Shown: positions 1-11,720, numbered from the stretch's first letter. The stretch: 64,000 nt of DNA from Panax quinquefolius (GCA_020205615.1 CM035165.1:85498005-85562004); one strand, 5' to 3'. Made by a program: numbers and translations. Notes: generated by a model from the sequence alone, not told the origin.

Positions 1-1
1 G

Positions 2-652
2 GCATACACTACAAATGAGAAAAATAGAAAAATTCTCAAAGTCCTTCCATCCATATAGAAAAATAAGGTTACGGCAATCAAGGAAATGCAAGATCTAACC
101 ACATATCTTATGGATAATCTCATTGGAAATTTTCGTGCCCACGAAGTCGACATGTTAGTCGAAAAAGCCAAATCAAACATATATCTCAAAAAGAAAAGAA
201 TTGCTTTCAAAGCCCTTCTGGTAGACCAAGAAAGCGACGATGAAGAACTTCTAAGTCTAGACAACAATGAAGTTACTCTACTGTCCAGACAACTCAGGAG
301 AGTGATTCAAAGCAAGATAAGAAAATTTGGCAAAGGCTTTATGAAGACAAACAACAATTTCAACAACTTCAAGAGTAAACAAATTTTCAAGCCAAAGACG
401 CAAGGAGGAAATTTCAAAGCAAATAAAAACACCTTCAAAAATACCAACTCAAATGAAAATTCAAACACGTGTTTCGAATGCAAGCAGCGTGGACACTTAA
501 AAAAGGATTGTTCAAAACTAGTCAACAACAAAGTTCTTGTAGCCGAGGAAGGATGGGATCTCAGTGAAGTGGAAGAAACTGCTGAACAAATTGAAGAAGT
601 TGCAAATCTCAGTTTAATGCAGACAATGACTCATCACCAAGATCTAACGTAA
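2..652 (+). pseudogene. Copia-1 gag, central part with first zinc knuckle
   Basis: This is the structural Gag polyprotein of a copia element, which forms the particle and binds element RNA. The frame is open from the window edge apart from a TAG at 56-58, and the first downstream ATG at 86 is internal rather than a true start. The segment containing KVTAIKE and LIGNFRAHE matches the UBN2-type Gag domain of SIRE-like elements. An asparagine- and lysine-rich stretch follows, then the CCHC zinc knuckle CFECKQRGHLKKDC near residue 130 of the 86-652 frame, then an acidic tail. The N-terminus lies outside the window. The Gag identity is secure; the lineage is inferred. Confidence 0.8.
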
Positions 653-1570
653 ATTATGAACACCAATTACCTAGCTCCTCTTTTTCTTCATATACTTTAA
701 AAAACATAAATGAAGAGCATTATGAATTACAAGAGGCTTACAGTCACTTATATGAAAATAATGAATTAATAAAAGAAGAATTAGAAAGATTACGAAAAAT
801 AAAAAAAACCTTGAAATTGAAAATGCTAACTTAATTATCACAAATGAAAGTTTAAATGAAGTAAACTTAGAAAATGAAGTATTAAAAGAAGAATTAAAAC
901 AATTTAAGAAATTAAATAAAAATCTTGAAATAGAAAATTCATCACTTATTATCTCAATTGAAAATTTTGAAATTGAAAATTCAACACTTGCTGTAATCAA
1001 TGAAGATTCTCAAGTACAAGATCAAGCGATAATTGAAGAAATTAGAAATGAGAATTCACTTTTAAAATTAGAAATAGAAAAACTTAATTTCGTAATTGAA
1101 AATTTAACTAAAGAACATGAAGATTTAAATACTATAATTTATAAATTTACAAAAGGAAAATAAAATCTTGATGTCATGTTAAACCAACAAAAATGTAGCT
1201 TTAATGAAGAAGGTTTATGATATACTGGAGAAACGAGTAAATCAAAAGATAAATGACTATATCATGTTAAAATCAAAGAAAAAGAAAGTCATATATCTCT
1301 TTTCACCAAATGCTCCTATTGTAACAGAAATGGTCATTCCTTTTATATGTGCAATGCTAGAAATGGAAACTATAACGGAAAAATGATTTTGGTTCCCAAA
1401 GGGACATATACTGCACTAACTATCACAAGAAAATAATTTCATAGACAATATTACCATACGTCTCATAATCCAGTTACTCATAGAATGCTTATTCCTTCTA
1501 AAACCGATTATCTTATGCCAAGTTTTGTAAAGAAAACCTCAAATGGCCCTTATACAAAATGGAAAACTCA
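653..1570 (+). pseudogene. Copia-1 gag C-terminal extension: coiled coil plus second zinc knuckle
   Basis: The segment continues Gag after a frameshift near 650. Translated across its shifts it is a long run of Glu, Lys, Leu, Asn and Ile with leucine and isoleucine at heptad-like spacing, which predicts a coiled coil of over 100 residues (roughly 690-1160). It ends with FTKGK and then NLDVML, wording I know from SIRE-type Gag. A second zinc knuckle, CSYCNRNGHSFYMC, lies at 1311-1352. At least three frame breaks separate these pieces. A coiled coil here would be expected to support Gag multimerisation, but that role is inferred. Confidence 0.65.
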
Positions 1571-1575
1571 CCTAA

Positions 1576-2325
1576 ATGACCCTTCTTATTAAAGGGTACC
1601 AACTTGTAAAATTAGTACATACATTAAAAGTATGTCTTGCAGCTGATTCGAATAAAAGTAAATGCTATCTTGATAGCGGTTGCTCAAGACACATGACTGG
1701 TGACAAATCAAAATTGAAAAATCTGCAAGCTACAGACTTTGGTGAGGTAACTTTCAGAGATAACAATAAAGGTAAAATAATTGGAGTTGGAAGTGTTGGT
1801 AATAACCACATAACCATCTCTAACGTTCAGTTAGTCACTGGACTTAGGTATAATCTTCTATCTATCAGTCAATTATGTGATAGTAGTTTCAAAATATCCT
1901 TTAGTACACATAATTGCTCTATCTTTGATCAAACTGGTAAATTAATTTTAGTTTGTCCTAGATATCAAAATGTGTATACTTGTGACTTAGATGCATATTC
2001 TCATTTAGATAACATTTGTCTTGTATCTACAAACGAGGATCCTTGGCTATGGCATCGTAGATTGGGACACATCAACATGAAACTTATAAATAACATTTCT
2101 TCTAAAGAACATGTTCGTGGGCTCCCTAAATTAAAATTCTTAAAAGATCACATCTTTGAAGCTTGTGAACTGGGAAAACAAATTCATGCATCACATAAAC
2201 CTAAACTTACCGTGTCAACTTCTAGACCCTTAGAACGGTTACATATGGACCTTGATGGACCTATCCCTAAACATAACATGGGTGGTGTTGTATACATTCT
2301 AGTTTTGGTTGATGATTATTCATGA
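1576..2325 (+). pseudogene. Copia-1 protease, GAG-pre-integrase domain and start of integrase
   Basis: The aspartic protease is shown by YLDSGCSRHMTG about 35 residues in; DSG is the active-site triad of copia proteases. It is followed by the GAG-pre-integrase domain with WLWHRRLGH and the C-terminal CELGKQ, where the usual first cysteine of the zinc site reads as phenylalanine (FEACELGKQ). Integrase begins with LHMDLDGP, which holds the first catalytic Asp. The frame stops at a TGA after VDDYS, where the family normally has Arg, so a CGA-to-TGA change is likely. A second TGA follows within five codons in place of the usual Trp. Confidence 0.8.
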
Positions 2326-2890
2326 TTTACATGAGTTAATTTTCTTAAATTTAAAAATGAGGCTATTAACTCTTTTTCTTCCTTGTGTAAAAAGGTTCAA
2401 AATCAACAGGGAAGCTCTATTGTCTATATTCGATCTGATCACGGAAAAGAATTTGACAATTCTGATTTTATTATGTACTATGATGAGAATGATATAAGTC
2501 ATAACTTCTCTGCTCTTTATACACCACAGTCAAATAGTGTAGTTGAAAGTAAAAATCGTTCTTTGCAGGAAATGGCAAATACCATGTTGAATGAATATCG
2601 TCTTCCAAAATATTTCTGGGCTGAAGCTGTGGCAACATCATGTTACATTTTAAACAGAGTTTTATTAAGAGCTATTTTGCTCAAAACTCCCTATGAGCTT
2701 TATTATAAAAGAACTCCAAAAATAAACTATTTTTCATGTTTTTGGGAGCAAATATTTTATTCTAAATACCAAAAGACATTTATTAAAATTTGATCCCAAA
2801 TCTGATGAAGGAATATTTCTTGGATACTCTCTTAATAGTAAAGCATACAGAGTTTTCAACAAAAGAAGTCTAGTTGTGGAAGAATAAATT
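2326..2890 (+). pseudogene. Copia-1 integrase, rest of catalytic core
   Basis: This continues the integrase after two premature TGA codons. The core shows RSDHGKEF (second catalytic Asp) and YTPQSNSVVESKNRSL (catalytic Glu), then the EYRLPKYFWAEAV block typical of copia integrases. The frame is lost near 2740-2760. The following KFDPKSDEGIFLGYS and VFNKRSLVVEE blocks of the integrase C-terminus lie in another frame and end at a TAA near 2885. All three catalytic acidic residues are present, so the damage is confined to stops and one shift. Confidence 0.75.
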
Positions 2891-2893
2891 AAT

Positions 2894-4714
2894 GTGACTT
2901 TTGATGAAACTCAGCCTCCTCCAAAATATAAAGAGCTTATTGATAGTGATGTTGTCATTGAAGATATTCTCATAAATATGGAAGAACCAAAACTAGATAA
3001 TGCATCTCCACCTATTGATGGGAATCCCCTTGAAAACTCAAACCCTCAGTTAAATGATTTGCCCAAGGAGTCTCACATTATTAAAAATCATCCTATAAAA
3101 AATGTAATTAGTAATATTGATAAAGGGGTTATCACTAGATCACAAGCACATAATCTAGCTGGTCACTTATTTTTCTTGTCTCAAATTAAACCTAAAAATA
3201 TAAAAGATGCTTTACTTGATGAAGACTGGATAATGGCTATGCAATATGAACTTGAAAAATTCACTAGAAACAAAGTATGAGAGTTAGTTCTACAACCCGA
3301 TGATGTTTCAATTATTAGAACTCGGTGGGTGTTTCATAATAAACTTAATGAAATTAGTGGAACTGTTGTATGTAATAAGGCAAGATTAGTTGCAAAAAGA
3401 TATAATCAACTAGAAGGTATTGACTATAATGAAACATATGCTCCTGTTGCTAGAATTGAATCTATTCGTATGTTATTAGCATTTGCATGTCATAAAAATT
3501 TTAAGCTGTTTCAAATGGATGTCAAATCTGCTTTCTTGAATGGTGTTATAGAAGAGGAAGTTTATGTTAAACAACCTCTTGGATTTGAAGATTTTAGTCA
3601 TCCTGAATATGTCTATAAATTACATAAAGATTTATATGGTTTAAAAAAGGCCCCCAGAGCATGGTATGAACGACTGAGTAAAATTTTGCTAAATAATGGT
3701 CTTAAACGGGGTACTGTTGACACTACCTTATTTACTAAAAATAAGGATAATGATATTTTGGTAATTCAAATATATGTTGATGATATTATTTTTATTTCTA
3801 CTAACATTACCATGTGCAATGATTTCTCTGAAAGTATGAGTAAAGAATTTGAAATGAGTATGATGGGAGAATTAAACTTCTTCCTCGGACTACAGATCAA
3901 ACAAGAAGAAAAAGGTATTCATATATCTAAATCTAAATATTGTAAAGAAATGATCAAGAAATTTGGCTTAGAATCTGCAAAACCTCTTAATACTCCTATG
4001 TCAACTACTGATAAATTAACTGCTGATGAAAATGAAAAAACTGTCGACTCAAAGAAATACAGAGGATTGATTGGAAGTTTACTATACATAACTGCCAGTA
4101 GACTTGACATTATGTTTAGTGTTTGTAAATGTGCCATATTTCAAGTAAATCCTAAAGAATCTCACTTGGTCGTAGTGAAAAGAATTTTTCGGTATCTTAA
4201 AGGAACAACTGAATTGGGCTTATGGTATCCTAATGATCAACCATTTAATCTTGTGTCAGATTCTGACTATGCAGGTCATCATATCGATCGAAAAAGTACC
4301 AGTGGTACTTGTCAGTTTCTAGGAGGATGTTTAATTTTTTGGTTCTTTAAGAAACAAAACTGGGTATCTATTTCAACCACTAAAGCTGAATATATTGTTG
4401 CTGCACGTTGCTGTGCACAAATACTGTGGATGAAACAAACCCTTGCCGACTATAACTTGAAATTTGACTGTGTGTCAATTCTATGTGATAATACAAGCAC
4501 TATCAATCTCAGTAAAAATACAATTATGCATGCTAGATCGAAGCATATAGACATTAGGCATCATTTTTTACATGATCATGTTAATAACATAATTATTAAA
4601 CTAGAACACATTGACACTAAATTAAATATAGTTGATATATTCACTAAACCACTAAGTTCGGATAGATTTTGTAAATTACGAATTGAATTAGGTATGTTAG
4701 ATTTTTCCTCTTAA
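2894..4714 (+). pseudogene. Copia-1 reverse transcriptase and RNase H
   Basis: This is the RNA- and DNA-copying enzyme of the element. The first 128 codons are the integrase-RT linker and the start of RT (DALLDEDWIMAMQYELEKF); a TGA at 3278 replaces the usual Trp. From about 3281 the frame is open for over 470 codons. It shows FKLFQMDVKSAFLNG, LYGLKKAPRAWYERL and the intact catalytic motif YVDDII, then RNase H with SDSDYAGH, KSTSGTCQFLGG, STTKAEYI and the terminal VDIFTKPL. It ends at a TAA after FSS. This is the best preserved coding block of Copia-1, and its wording is closest to SIRE-type elements. Confidence 0.88.
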
Positions 4715-4744
4715 TTTCTTATTTGTTAACTTATTTTATGTATT

Positions 4745-4747
<3 letters not shown>

Positions 4748-4775
<28 letters not shown>
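4748..4775. repeat. TA microsatellite
   Basis: About 14 uninterrupted TA dinucleotides lie just downstream of the Copia-1 pol stop. It is a simple repeat with no evident function. Confidence 0.9.
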
Positions 4776-5200
4776 CTTCTATATATTTATATATAAAATT
4801 TTTGTTTATAAAACAAAACATTAGTATATATATTTTAAATCTAATAACATTTATTTTTTTTAATTATTAAATAATGTTTAACATTTTAAGCCTTTTTAGT
4901 TTATATATATATACATACATACATACATATATTAAGAGCTGATCTGTACCATTCATTTGAGTGCAAATCCTATGGTTATCTGTTTCAATCTGCGCCTTCC
5001 CAAGTGGACCAATCAAATTCAACCATCAAGGGACACACGGATCACCATCTTGCACCGTTCGATCAAAACTAAGACTCCATCTCAACCATTAGATCAAAGT
5101 TAGCAAAGAAACACAACTGTTTCAATCTCAGATGGCATCCCAACTGTTCATCTCAACTTAGATCTAACATCCACTGTCCATTTCATCTGATAAGTCATAC

Positions 5201-5369
5201 TATATATAACAAAATTAATTTTTTTAATTCATTTTTCATCTTTCCTTTCTCTCTCTTCTCAGTTCACATCTCTGGTTCTCTCTCTTCTCCCTCACCTTCA
5301 CCGATTCTCTCATCTCTGATTCTTTCCCTTAACTCTCTTCTACCTCTGATTTTACCTCTTAACATAATG
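5201..5369 (+). promoter_or_regulatory. Candidate internal promoter: TATA box, pyrimidine-rich leader and ATG
   Basis: TATATATAA starts at 5201. It is followed 30-150 bases downstream by a strongly CT-rich stretch (5230-5360), as in many plant 5' leaders, and by an ATG at 5367. The module lies between pol and the envelope-like ORF on the same strand, so it could drive a separate transcript for that ORF. This is read from sequence pattern only; TATA words also arise by chance in AT-rich DNA. Confidence 0.35.
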
Positions 5370-5416
5370 AAAGTCATCTCTCTCACTCTCAATATCTCAT
5401 ATTCAGTATTGATTTG

Positions 5417-6251
5417 GTATGTCGATCTGATTGATCGAATAATTTTTTTTTAAAAAAGAGGGTTTTCGTTTGATTTCATCTGTTAAGTTTTTTATTCATC
5501 TCACATTCGTTAATATCGAGAGATCGTTAGATCTATGATTTGAATGATTTTTTGACCCATATGTTTATATATGTATGATTTTCGTTCTATATGTTTATTT
5601 TTAGGGTTTCGAATGAAAAACAATGAAAATCGTTCTTCTTGATATATTTTCTCGAAGCCACAATTTTTTATATTCGAAAACTTTTCATATGGTCTGCAGA
5701 TCTATTTTAAAACAAAAACCTTAATTTTTTTAACATCCACAACTTCCTTTCTATACTTTCATCTTCTGTGATTCAAAATTACCGAGTTATGTTTAAACTT
5801 CCAATAGTTCGTCGCCTTGTTTAAAGGCCTCATTTTTTTAACCCTAACTTTGTAACAGTTCATGTCGTAAAAATTCTTCTCTAATTTTTTTTTGGAAAAT
5901 GTTCATTTTTTTAAACCCTAAATTTCTCTTTTCAAAATTTATTAACTAGTTCAAAAGATTTTTTAATCTCAAACCCTTTTCAGAAGTCTTTCAGATATGT
6001 GAAATTTATGTTTTAGGGTTTCGAGTTTTTGACAAAAAGACGATTTCTACTATCATTTTTAATCACCTATTTAATCTGTGTTTAACATTCAGTTATTCTT
6101 TGATTTAAAACTTCTAATTTTGTTTCTATATCAGACTATATTTTTGGAAACCCTAAAATCGTAATATTTTTTTTTGGTATTCAAAATGTTATATATATAT
6201 ATACTTATTTATATCTTTACATATTCTTATGTATACATTATACATTTTTTC

Positions 6252-6295
<44 letters not shown>

Positions 6296-6964
6296 GTGCA
6301 TGTAACTATTTACTTCTACTTAAACAACTGTGGTTCTCTCTGAGAAACTACCTAAAGATGTGAATGTCACTCGATTATGATTGAACAACTTGAGATACTG
6401 CATCTCTGATACACTACGCTGATATAATTTCTACTTAAAATGCTGACTCAGGTAAACTCGTTTATATTTTTGTTGTCTGTCTCTTTCATAATGTATACAA
6501 TGTGTGGCTACTGATGTCCATTTGATTTATTTGTTTTGCTTTCATAATATATATATATTGTTTGGATATTGATGTCCACTGGCCTTACTTCGTGAACTAC
6601 TGATGCCTGCTAAGTCCTACTGTGATTTGCTATAAATGCTAGATTTTACATAATACCCGCCTCTCTGAAATTTATTTTGTCATGTCAGTTTTCGTATTCT
6701 AAAAATTTTCTGATACAATTCGGTTCTATCTTCATCTGTGAAATAGTTCTTTGCCATGTTATACTAAAGAATGTTATAAATGTTAAATACTATTACATTC
6801 TTATGTAATCATTTTTGAAACTGACTGAACATAATTATTCTCTATGTTAGGTATTTGACATATGGCTCACTCCTTTGTTACTATTTTCTTACTCTATTAA
6901 ATATAAGATTTAAAAATTATCCACTTCACTGTTTAACTTAAATGTTTTCTGTTTTTCATTACAG
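5417..6964 (+). other. Candidate leader intron upstream of the envelope-like ORF
   Basis: A plausible donor (TTTG followed by GTATGT) lies just after the CT-rich leader, and a plausible acceptor (a T-rich stretch, then CATTACAG) lies 45 bases before the ATG at 7009. The sequence between them is T-rich and contains telobox-like words, as plant leader introns often do. The exon-like piece before the donor has a short ATG-led reading frame that does not stay open past the acceptor, so a simple coding join is not supported. Only RNA evidence could establish splicing. Confidence 0.3.
6253..6293. repeat. AT microsatellite
   Basis: An uninterrupted run of about 20 AT dinucleotides lies inside the Copia-1 spacer. 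Confidence 0.9.
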
Positions 6965-7008
6965 TTCCCAGTATGGTCATCTTACTTGTAACTCCATAAG
7001 TATATTTA

Positions 7009-7651
7009 TTGCTAATCTTGACTGCCTATATTTCGTGTATCTTGCCTGAAACATATCATTACATTATATATATATATAAGCTCATTCTAAGTATGGTGCA
7101 TTCATATGTTCAGTCCTTACATAGCTTCATCTTCTCACCTCTCTTACCTGCTTTTCTGCTCATCATGTCTAATGTTTTCTCATCTAAACGAAAGAACCTT
7201 CTGTTGCATTCTAAATTGCATTTTTCTCATGGTGTTCCCCATCTCACTACTGCATCTTCTCAGGCTAAATACAGAATTGTGAGTCATAATCCGTGTCTAG
7301 GGAATGTTATTACCTTTAACAGTTTTCCAGACCTATCTGAAAAGTTAAAAAATGTTGGGTGGGATTGTTTGGTCACTTTCTATGATAAATCTATTTTTCC
7401 TGGTCTCATATCTGAATTTTACACTCACATAGAATTCTCTAAGGATTCTTCTGGTTTGTTAAATAGCATCACTACTTGTATACAACGTCACACATATATC
7501 ATTGATGAACTTTTTCTTGTAAATGCACTACAACTGCACCCTTCTACTTTAGAGTTACCTAGGGTCAACTCTTATCTTCATCCCTCTAGTATTTCTATTG
7601 ATGACTGCATGCTATTTAAACACAATTTGTCAATTGTCACTGATCAAATGG
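7009..7651 (+). pseudogene. Copia-1 envelope-like ORF, N-terminal part
   Basis: This is the extra ORF that SIRE-type copia elements carry after pol. Its product is called envelope-like by position only; no entry role is shown. The frame opens with a hydrophobic stretch of about 50 residues, and a likelier start is the ATG at 7165 (MSNVFSSKRK), which leads into soluble sequence. Residues around GWDCLVTFYDK, ISEFYTHI and VNALQLHPSTLELP match the pattern of a domain widespread in plant retroelement accessory proteins, also seen in Athila-E here. The frame runs into the Gypsy-A LTR after TDQM; the codons read beyond that point belong to the LTR. The C-terminal part lies 42 kb away at 49704. Confidence 0.65.
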
Positions 7652-8173
7652 TGAGACACCCTCAAAATAGGTATACACAACCCATTCTGAGTCGCCAAAT
7701 ACATGGTACATAATTTAAATACAAACTTCGTTTATACAATACAACAAAACGTAGCTGAGAGTTTTAACACGAGTATTGTCTCGTAGACAATATTCAAACT
7801 CAAATGGAGTCCTCATTACATTTATTATCACACTATTTCATAGAAAGTGAGGACTACTATAGCCACCATCTTGGACCATCACTCTATTCCCCGACTAGTT
7901 CCAACTATATTTTCATTTTCTGAAGAGAACAATGAAAGCAAAGGGTGAGCTCAACTAGCCCAGTAAAAAATATTATGACTAAGATAATGCAGAATAAATT
8001 ATCGTTAGCCTTTAACAGTGCTAAACTTATAGAATACAATAGATAACAAGTTTAACTGCAGCGGAACAAACAATCCATTAGAAGAGTCAAGTAGAGCATG
8101 ATATCTACTATCTTCTATGATTTAAAAGTTCATCATCAATATTTTATCGATGTAACACAGCTCAATAAATAAA

Positions 8174-8460
8174 CCACATCATCGAATTATCCATGCACTA
8201 CGGGCCAATGATATTCGTTAGTATCACATCCACGAATTATGGATGCACTATGGGCCAATGATATTCGTTATTACCACCAATGGTCATGATCATGCCACCA
8301 ACTGTCCACCAACGCACTACGGGCCAATGAGGACTTTTACCACGTCATTTATAACATTATAGGTCATGATTATACCGATACATAATTCCTTATCATAATC
8401 ATACCAATCAACAGTCCATCTATGAACTACGTGCCAAAGATGACTTATATAACAATATAA
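8174..8460. repeat. Degenerate direct repeats with CACTACGGGCCAA motif in Gypsy-A LTR
   Basis: Two adjacent units of about 50 bases (8174-8270) share GAATTAT..ATGCACTA.GGGCCAATGATATTCGTTA. Two more diverged copies of the CACTACGGGCCAATGA core follow near 8315 and 8430. The same arrangement is present in the right LTR near 47610-47880. Confidence 0.75.
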
Positions 8461-8656
8461 GTATGAGGATGATGGCAATGATATACGAATTCAATTAAGC
8501 GAGATCAAGGATAAATTTTAAAGATTTATAATTCAATTTATCCAGAGTTCAAGAATGTCCAAATTGTCAACATGATAACTACTTTATGGAGTAAAATTCA
8601 AGAATAATATTCCTGTATGAAAAATAATTTGGACAGAAAAGAAATCAATTTTTGTC

Positions 8657-8745
8657 GTGAATAGTACCCTGGGTGAATAGTACCTGAGTGAATAGTATCC
8701 CGTGAATAGTACTTCGAGAATAGTACCACGTGAATAGTACCTCGG
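8657..8745. repeat. Short tandem array of GAATAGTAC units in Gypsy-A left LTR
   Basis: Six copies of GTGAATAGTAC, spaced 13-16 bases apart, lie in this LTR. The right LTR has only three, at 48097-48133. The array is therefore variable between the two LTRs of one element. Confidence 0.85.
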
Positions 8746-9144
8746 CATGAAAAGATTAAAAATTCAGAAGAATGTTCAGAATAATATTTCTGTGATATGA
8801 TACTAGATGAAGTGCAAATTTCAAGGATATTCTACTAATTTCAAGGAGTATAGAAGCAATACTTATCAACATAAGTGTAGAATTAGGAATATGAAACCAA
8901 ATAATATTACTTACATACTACAGAGTATTGAACAAAATATTATTTTTTATGAATACTGAACAAAATAATATCCCTTACTTTAAAAAGGAGAGTACTTCTG
9001 GATGGTATATCAGGGATATTCTTGAAGAAAACTTATACTGTTTTCTACACTCAAAGCTTCCTTAAACTCAAAAGAAATACGCTATATATTATAGAAGAAG
9101 AATTCTCTGATTCTGGTGTGATTTTCATTTCTAAACTAAGCATC

Positions 9145-9153
9145 CTATTTATA
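9145..9153 (-). promoter_or_regulatory. TATA box in Gypsy-A left LTR
   Basis: The - strand reads TATAAATAG within CCTATAAATAGGATGC, in the element's orientation. The right LTR has the same box at 48532-48540. Confidence 0.6.
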
Positions 9154-10210
9154 GGAGAATGGCATGATACTATTTGAAATAATCACGGGTGAACAGTGGG
9201 GGAAATCACGGGCGCGAATTCACAGGCGTAATCTGAAGAATTTTTTTGATTTTAGTATGATGCACTATGCACACACTATGAAGTACTATGCAAATACTAT
9301 ACAGTACTATACAAAACTATGCAGTATAATAAAATATAATATATTCTATTTTATATAAAAAACAAAACTTATATATATATATATATATACTAACATATAT
9401 TATAACTTTCTACCGATTATTTTGAAAAAATGAGTAAGTGGGGGTCTATGTAATAAGAAAAATTTACAACAAATACTTCATAAAATACCCCTCTATGTAT
9501 CTCAATTCACTTGGCTTCATTAAACACATTTTTAATAACAATTTTTTCATTATTAATATTATAACTCACAATATTAACAACCAGATCATTCCTAGGAAAG
9601 AGGGGGCTTTCCGATAAGGTCTTCTCGTTATTGGCGCCCAATTAGGTGACCAAACCCCTTTCTTCGATAGAACTTTCTAGACATTGTTAATAATGCAAAT
9701 AATAATATGAATAATTTTGTCGTCTCAATTATTGATTTAATAATAAAAATATTGTGACAATAATTGAATCAATAATGCTATGCAACAATTACTGTGCAAT
9801 AATTGAGTAAAACTGAGTGACTTCTCACGTAAGCATCAATAATCAAAGATATTGTACAGTATTGTGTGCTACTTTGCAACCACGCGTATTACTGTACTTC
9901 TATCACCGGGTATTTCAACAGTTAACGGTAAAACTTGTGCCGTTAATTTTATAAAAAGTTATTTCTGTCATTTTCTAACTCCGACAGTAATTCCATTGTG
10001 GAGTCCACCAATGATTGTGCCGTCGTACGAATATTCCCTAATAAAACGAATATTCCCTGACCAAACGAATATTTTATGACAACTTGCTTACTTTGAAATT
10101 TTTTTAAATATTACCCACAACTATAATATTATATCAAATCCACACTTTATTATTCAAAAATAATATTTAGAGAAAATTAAATCTTTATTCATAAAAGTTG
10201 GGGTCTTACA

Positions 10211-10223
10211 ACCTCCCCTTCTT
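10211..10223 (-). promoter_or_regulatory. Gypsy-A polypurine tract
   Basis: The - strand reads AAGAAGGGGAGGT directly before the LTR terminus TGTAAGACCCC. This is the usual plus-strand primer position for gypsy elements. Confidence 0.7.
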
Positions 10224-10923
10224 ATGAAATTTCGTCCTCTAAATTGGTGTACGTACCTGCTATGTCGAAGAGGTAAGGATACCTTGATTTCATTTCATAT
10301 TCTAACTCCCAGGTTATTTCCTCAACATCGTGGTTTCTCCACAAAACTTTGACTTGAGGTAAAACCTTGGAGCGTATAATATATTCCTTCTTATCCAAGA
10401 TTTTAACAGGTACCTCTTCATATGTTAAATCTTCTGCTATCTCGTCTGGTTCTAATTTAATAATGTGGTTCGGGTCTTCCACATATTTACGTAACATAGA
10501 TATGTGAAAAACATTATGAACATGATAAATACTTGGCGGTAAGGCTAGTCTATATGCCACAATTCCTACTCGATCGAGGATTTCAAATGGGCCAATGAAT
10601 CGAGGATTGAGCTTTCCTCTCTTTCCAAATTTTGTAACTCCTTTCCATAGAGCAACACGTAACAACACATGCTCTCTAACATTGAATTCTACGTCTCTTC
10701 GATGAAAATCAACATAACTCTTTTGTCGATCTTGTGAGGTTTTTATACGTTGTCGGATCATTTTAATCTTTTTCGTTGTCATGCGTACCAATTCTGGTCC
10801 CAATAACGTTGTTTCGCCCATCTCATCCCAGCATACTGGAGAACGACACTTGCATCCATACAACACCTCGAATGGAGCCATGCATATACTTGCTTGATAA
10901 CTGTTGTTGTAGGAGAATTCCAC
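10222..10923 (-). pseudogene. Gypsy-A integrase C-terminus and chromodomain
   Basis: This 233-codon open frame is the C-terminal half of a chromovirus integrase. It starts inside the [10 protein letters not shown] block after a TAG in place of the usual residue. It then shows the [15 protein letters not shown] block, the [16 protein letters not shown] and YRLALPP blocks of the GPY/F domain, and [13 protein letters not shown]. It ends with a chromodomain-like segment ([21 protein letters not shown]). Such chromodomains target insertion to particular chromatin. In this frame the start codon is only an internal Met; the native protein is a polyprotein. Confidence 0.85.
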
Positions 10924-11720
10924 TAATGGCTAGAACTTGTCCCAACTTCCTTTGAAGTCTAGGACACAGAGTCTTAATAGATCTTCAAGAATTTGAATAG
11001 TCCTCTCCGGCTGCCCGTCCGTCTGAGGATGATACTCCTAACTGAATTATAAATTCGTGCCCATAGCTTTTTGCAAACTAACCCAAAATCGTGAAGTGAA
11101 TCTTGGGTCTCGATCAGAAACTATGGATACTAGCATACCATGCAGTCTTACAATCTCATTTATGTATATACGAACAAGAAGATCAAGTGAATAACTTTCT
11201 TGTATAGGTAAGAAAAGAGCAGACTTGGTAAATCTATCATAATGACCCAAATTTCTTTTATGCCTTGAGAAACCTTGGGAAGACCAGTAACAAAATCCAT
11301 GGTAATGTGCTCCCACTTCCATTTTGGAATTTTAAGTTGTTGCAATGAACCTTTTGGTACTTGATGCTCCGCCTTGAAATATGGACAAGTTAGACACGTT
11401 GAGATAAACTCCGTGATCTCTCTTTTCATATTGCTCCACTAAAATGTATGTCGAAGATCGCGATACATTTTGGTACTCCCAGGATGGATTGCAAACGGTG
11501 TAATGTGCGCCTCCATCATGATTTTATACTTCAAATCAGAGTTGTTAGGAATACAAAGTCTGGAGTTGACTCGAAGTATTCCTTCTTCGTCAATTCTTGC
11601 TTCCAGAATAGCACCTTCTTGTACTTTCTTCCTCATACGCATCAGCTTTGGGTCTATAGCTTGAGTAGCTTTAACTTTATCGATTAAAGTAGGTTCTACT
11701 CGTATATTTGACATCATCAC
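10924..11720 (-). pseudogene. Gypsy-A integrase zinc-binding and catalytic core
   Basis: The N-terminal part (11439-11720) carries the linker and the His residue block [12 protein letters not shown]. After a TAG in place of the usual residue before WSNMKRE come the ISTCLTCPYFKAEHQ zinc-binding cysteines and the WKWEHITMDFVTGLP block with the first catalytic Asp. A shift near 11230 leads to the RFTKSALFLPIQ and [14 protein letters not shown] (second Asp) blocks. The catalytic Glu block ([14 protein letters not shown]) follows after TAA and TAG codons near 11045. The gene is inactive through several stops and one shift. Confidence 0.8.

Larger units (their letters stand above)
4715..7008 (+). 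other. Copia-1 spacer between pol and envelope-like ORF
   Basis: No coding domain is recognisable here. The first 200 bases are AT-rich with a TA microsatellite. From about 4930 the composition becomes mixed, followed by a TATA-like box, a pyrimidine-rich stretch with many TCTCTC runs, a short ATG-led exon-like piece, and then about 1.5 kb of T-rich sequence. That T-rich part contains several telobox-like words (TTTAGGGTTTCGA near 5600 and 6012; AAACCCTAA near 5918 and 6148). This layout resembles a plant promoter, 5' leader and leader intron more than retrotransposon filler. Confidence 0.55.
7652..10210 (-). repeat. Gypsy-A left LTR (3' LTR of the element)
   Basis: It begins TGAGACACCCTCAAAATAGG on the + strand and ends GGGGTCTTACA, next to the purine tract. 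It pairs with 47086-49703. It contains a TATA box at 9145-9153, an array of six GAATAGTAC-type units, and four scattered copies of a CACTACGGGCCAA motif. A stretch near 9170-9360 is absent from the right copy, which has a dinucleotide run there instead. Confidence 0.9.

Noticed and set aside
8190..8460. Regularly spaced repeats in the Gypsy-A LTR considered as a CRISPR array
   Set aside because: Only four degenerate copies, unequal spacing, and plant retrotransposon context.
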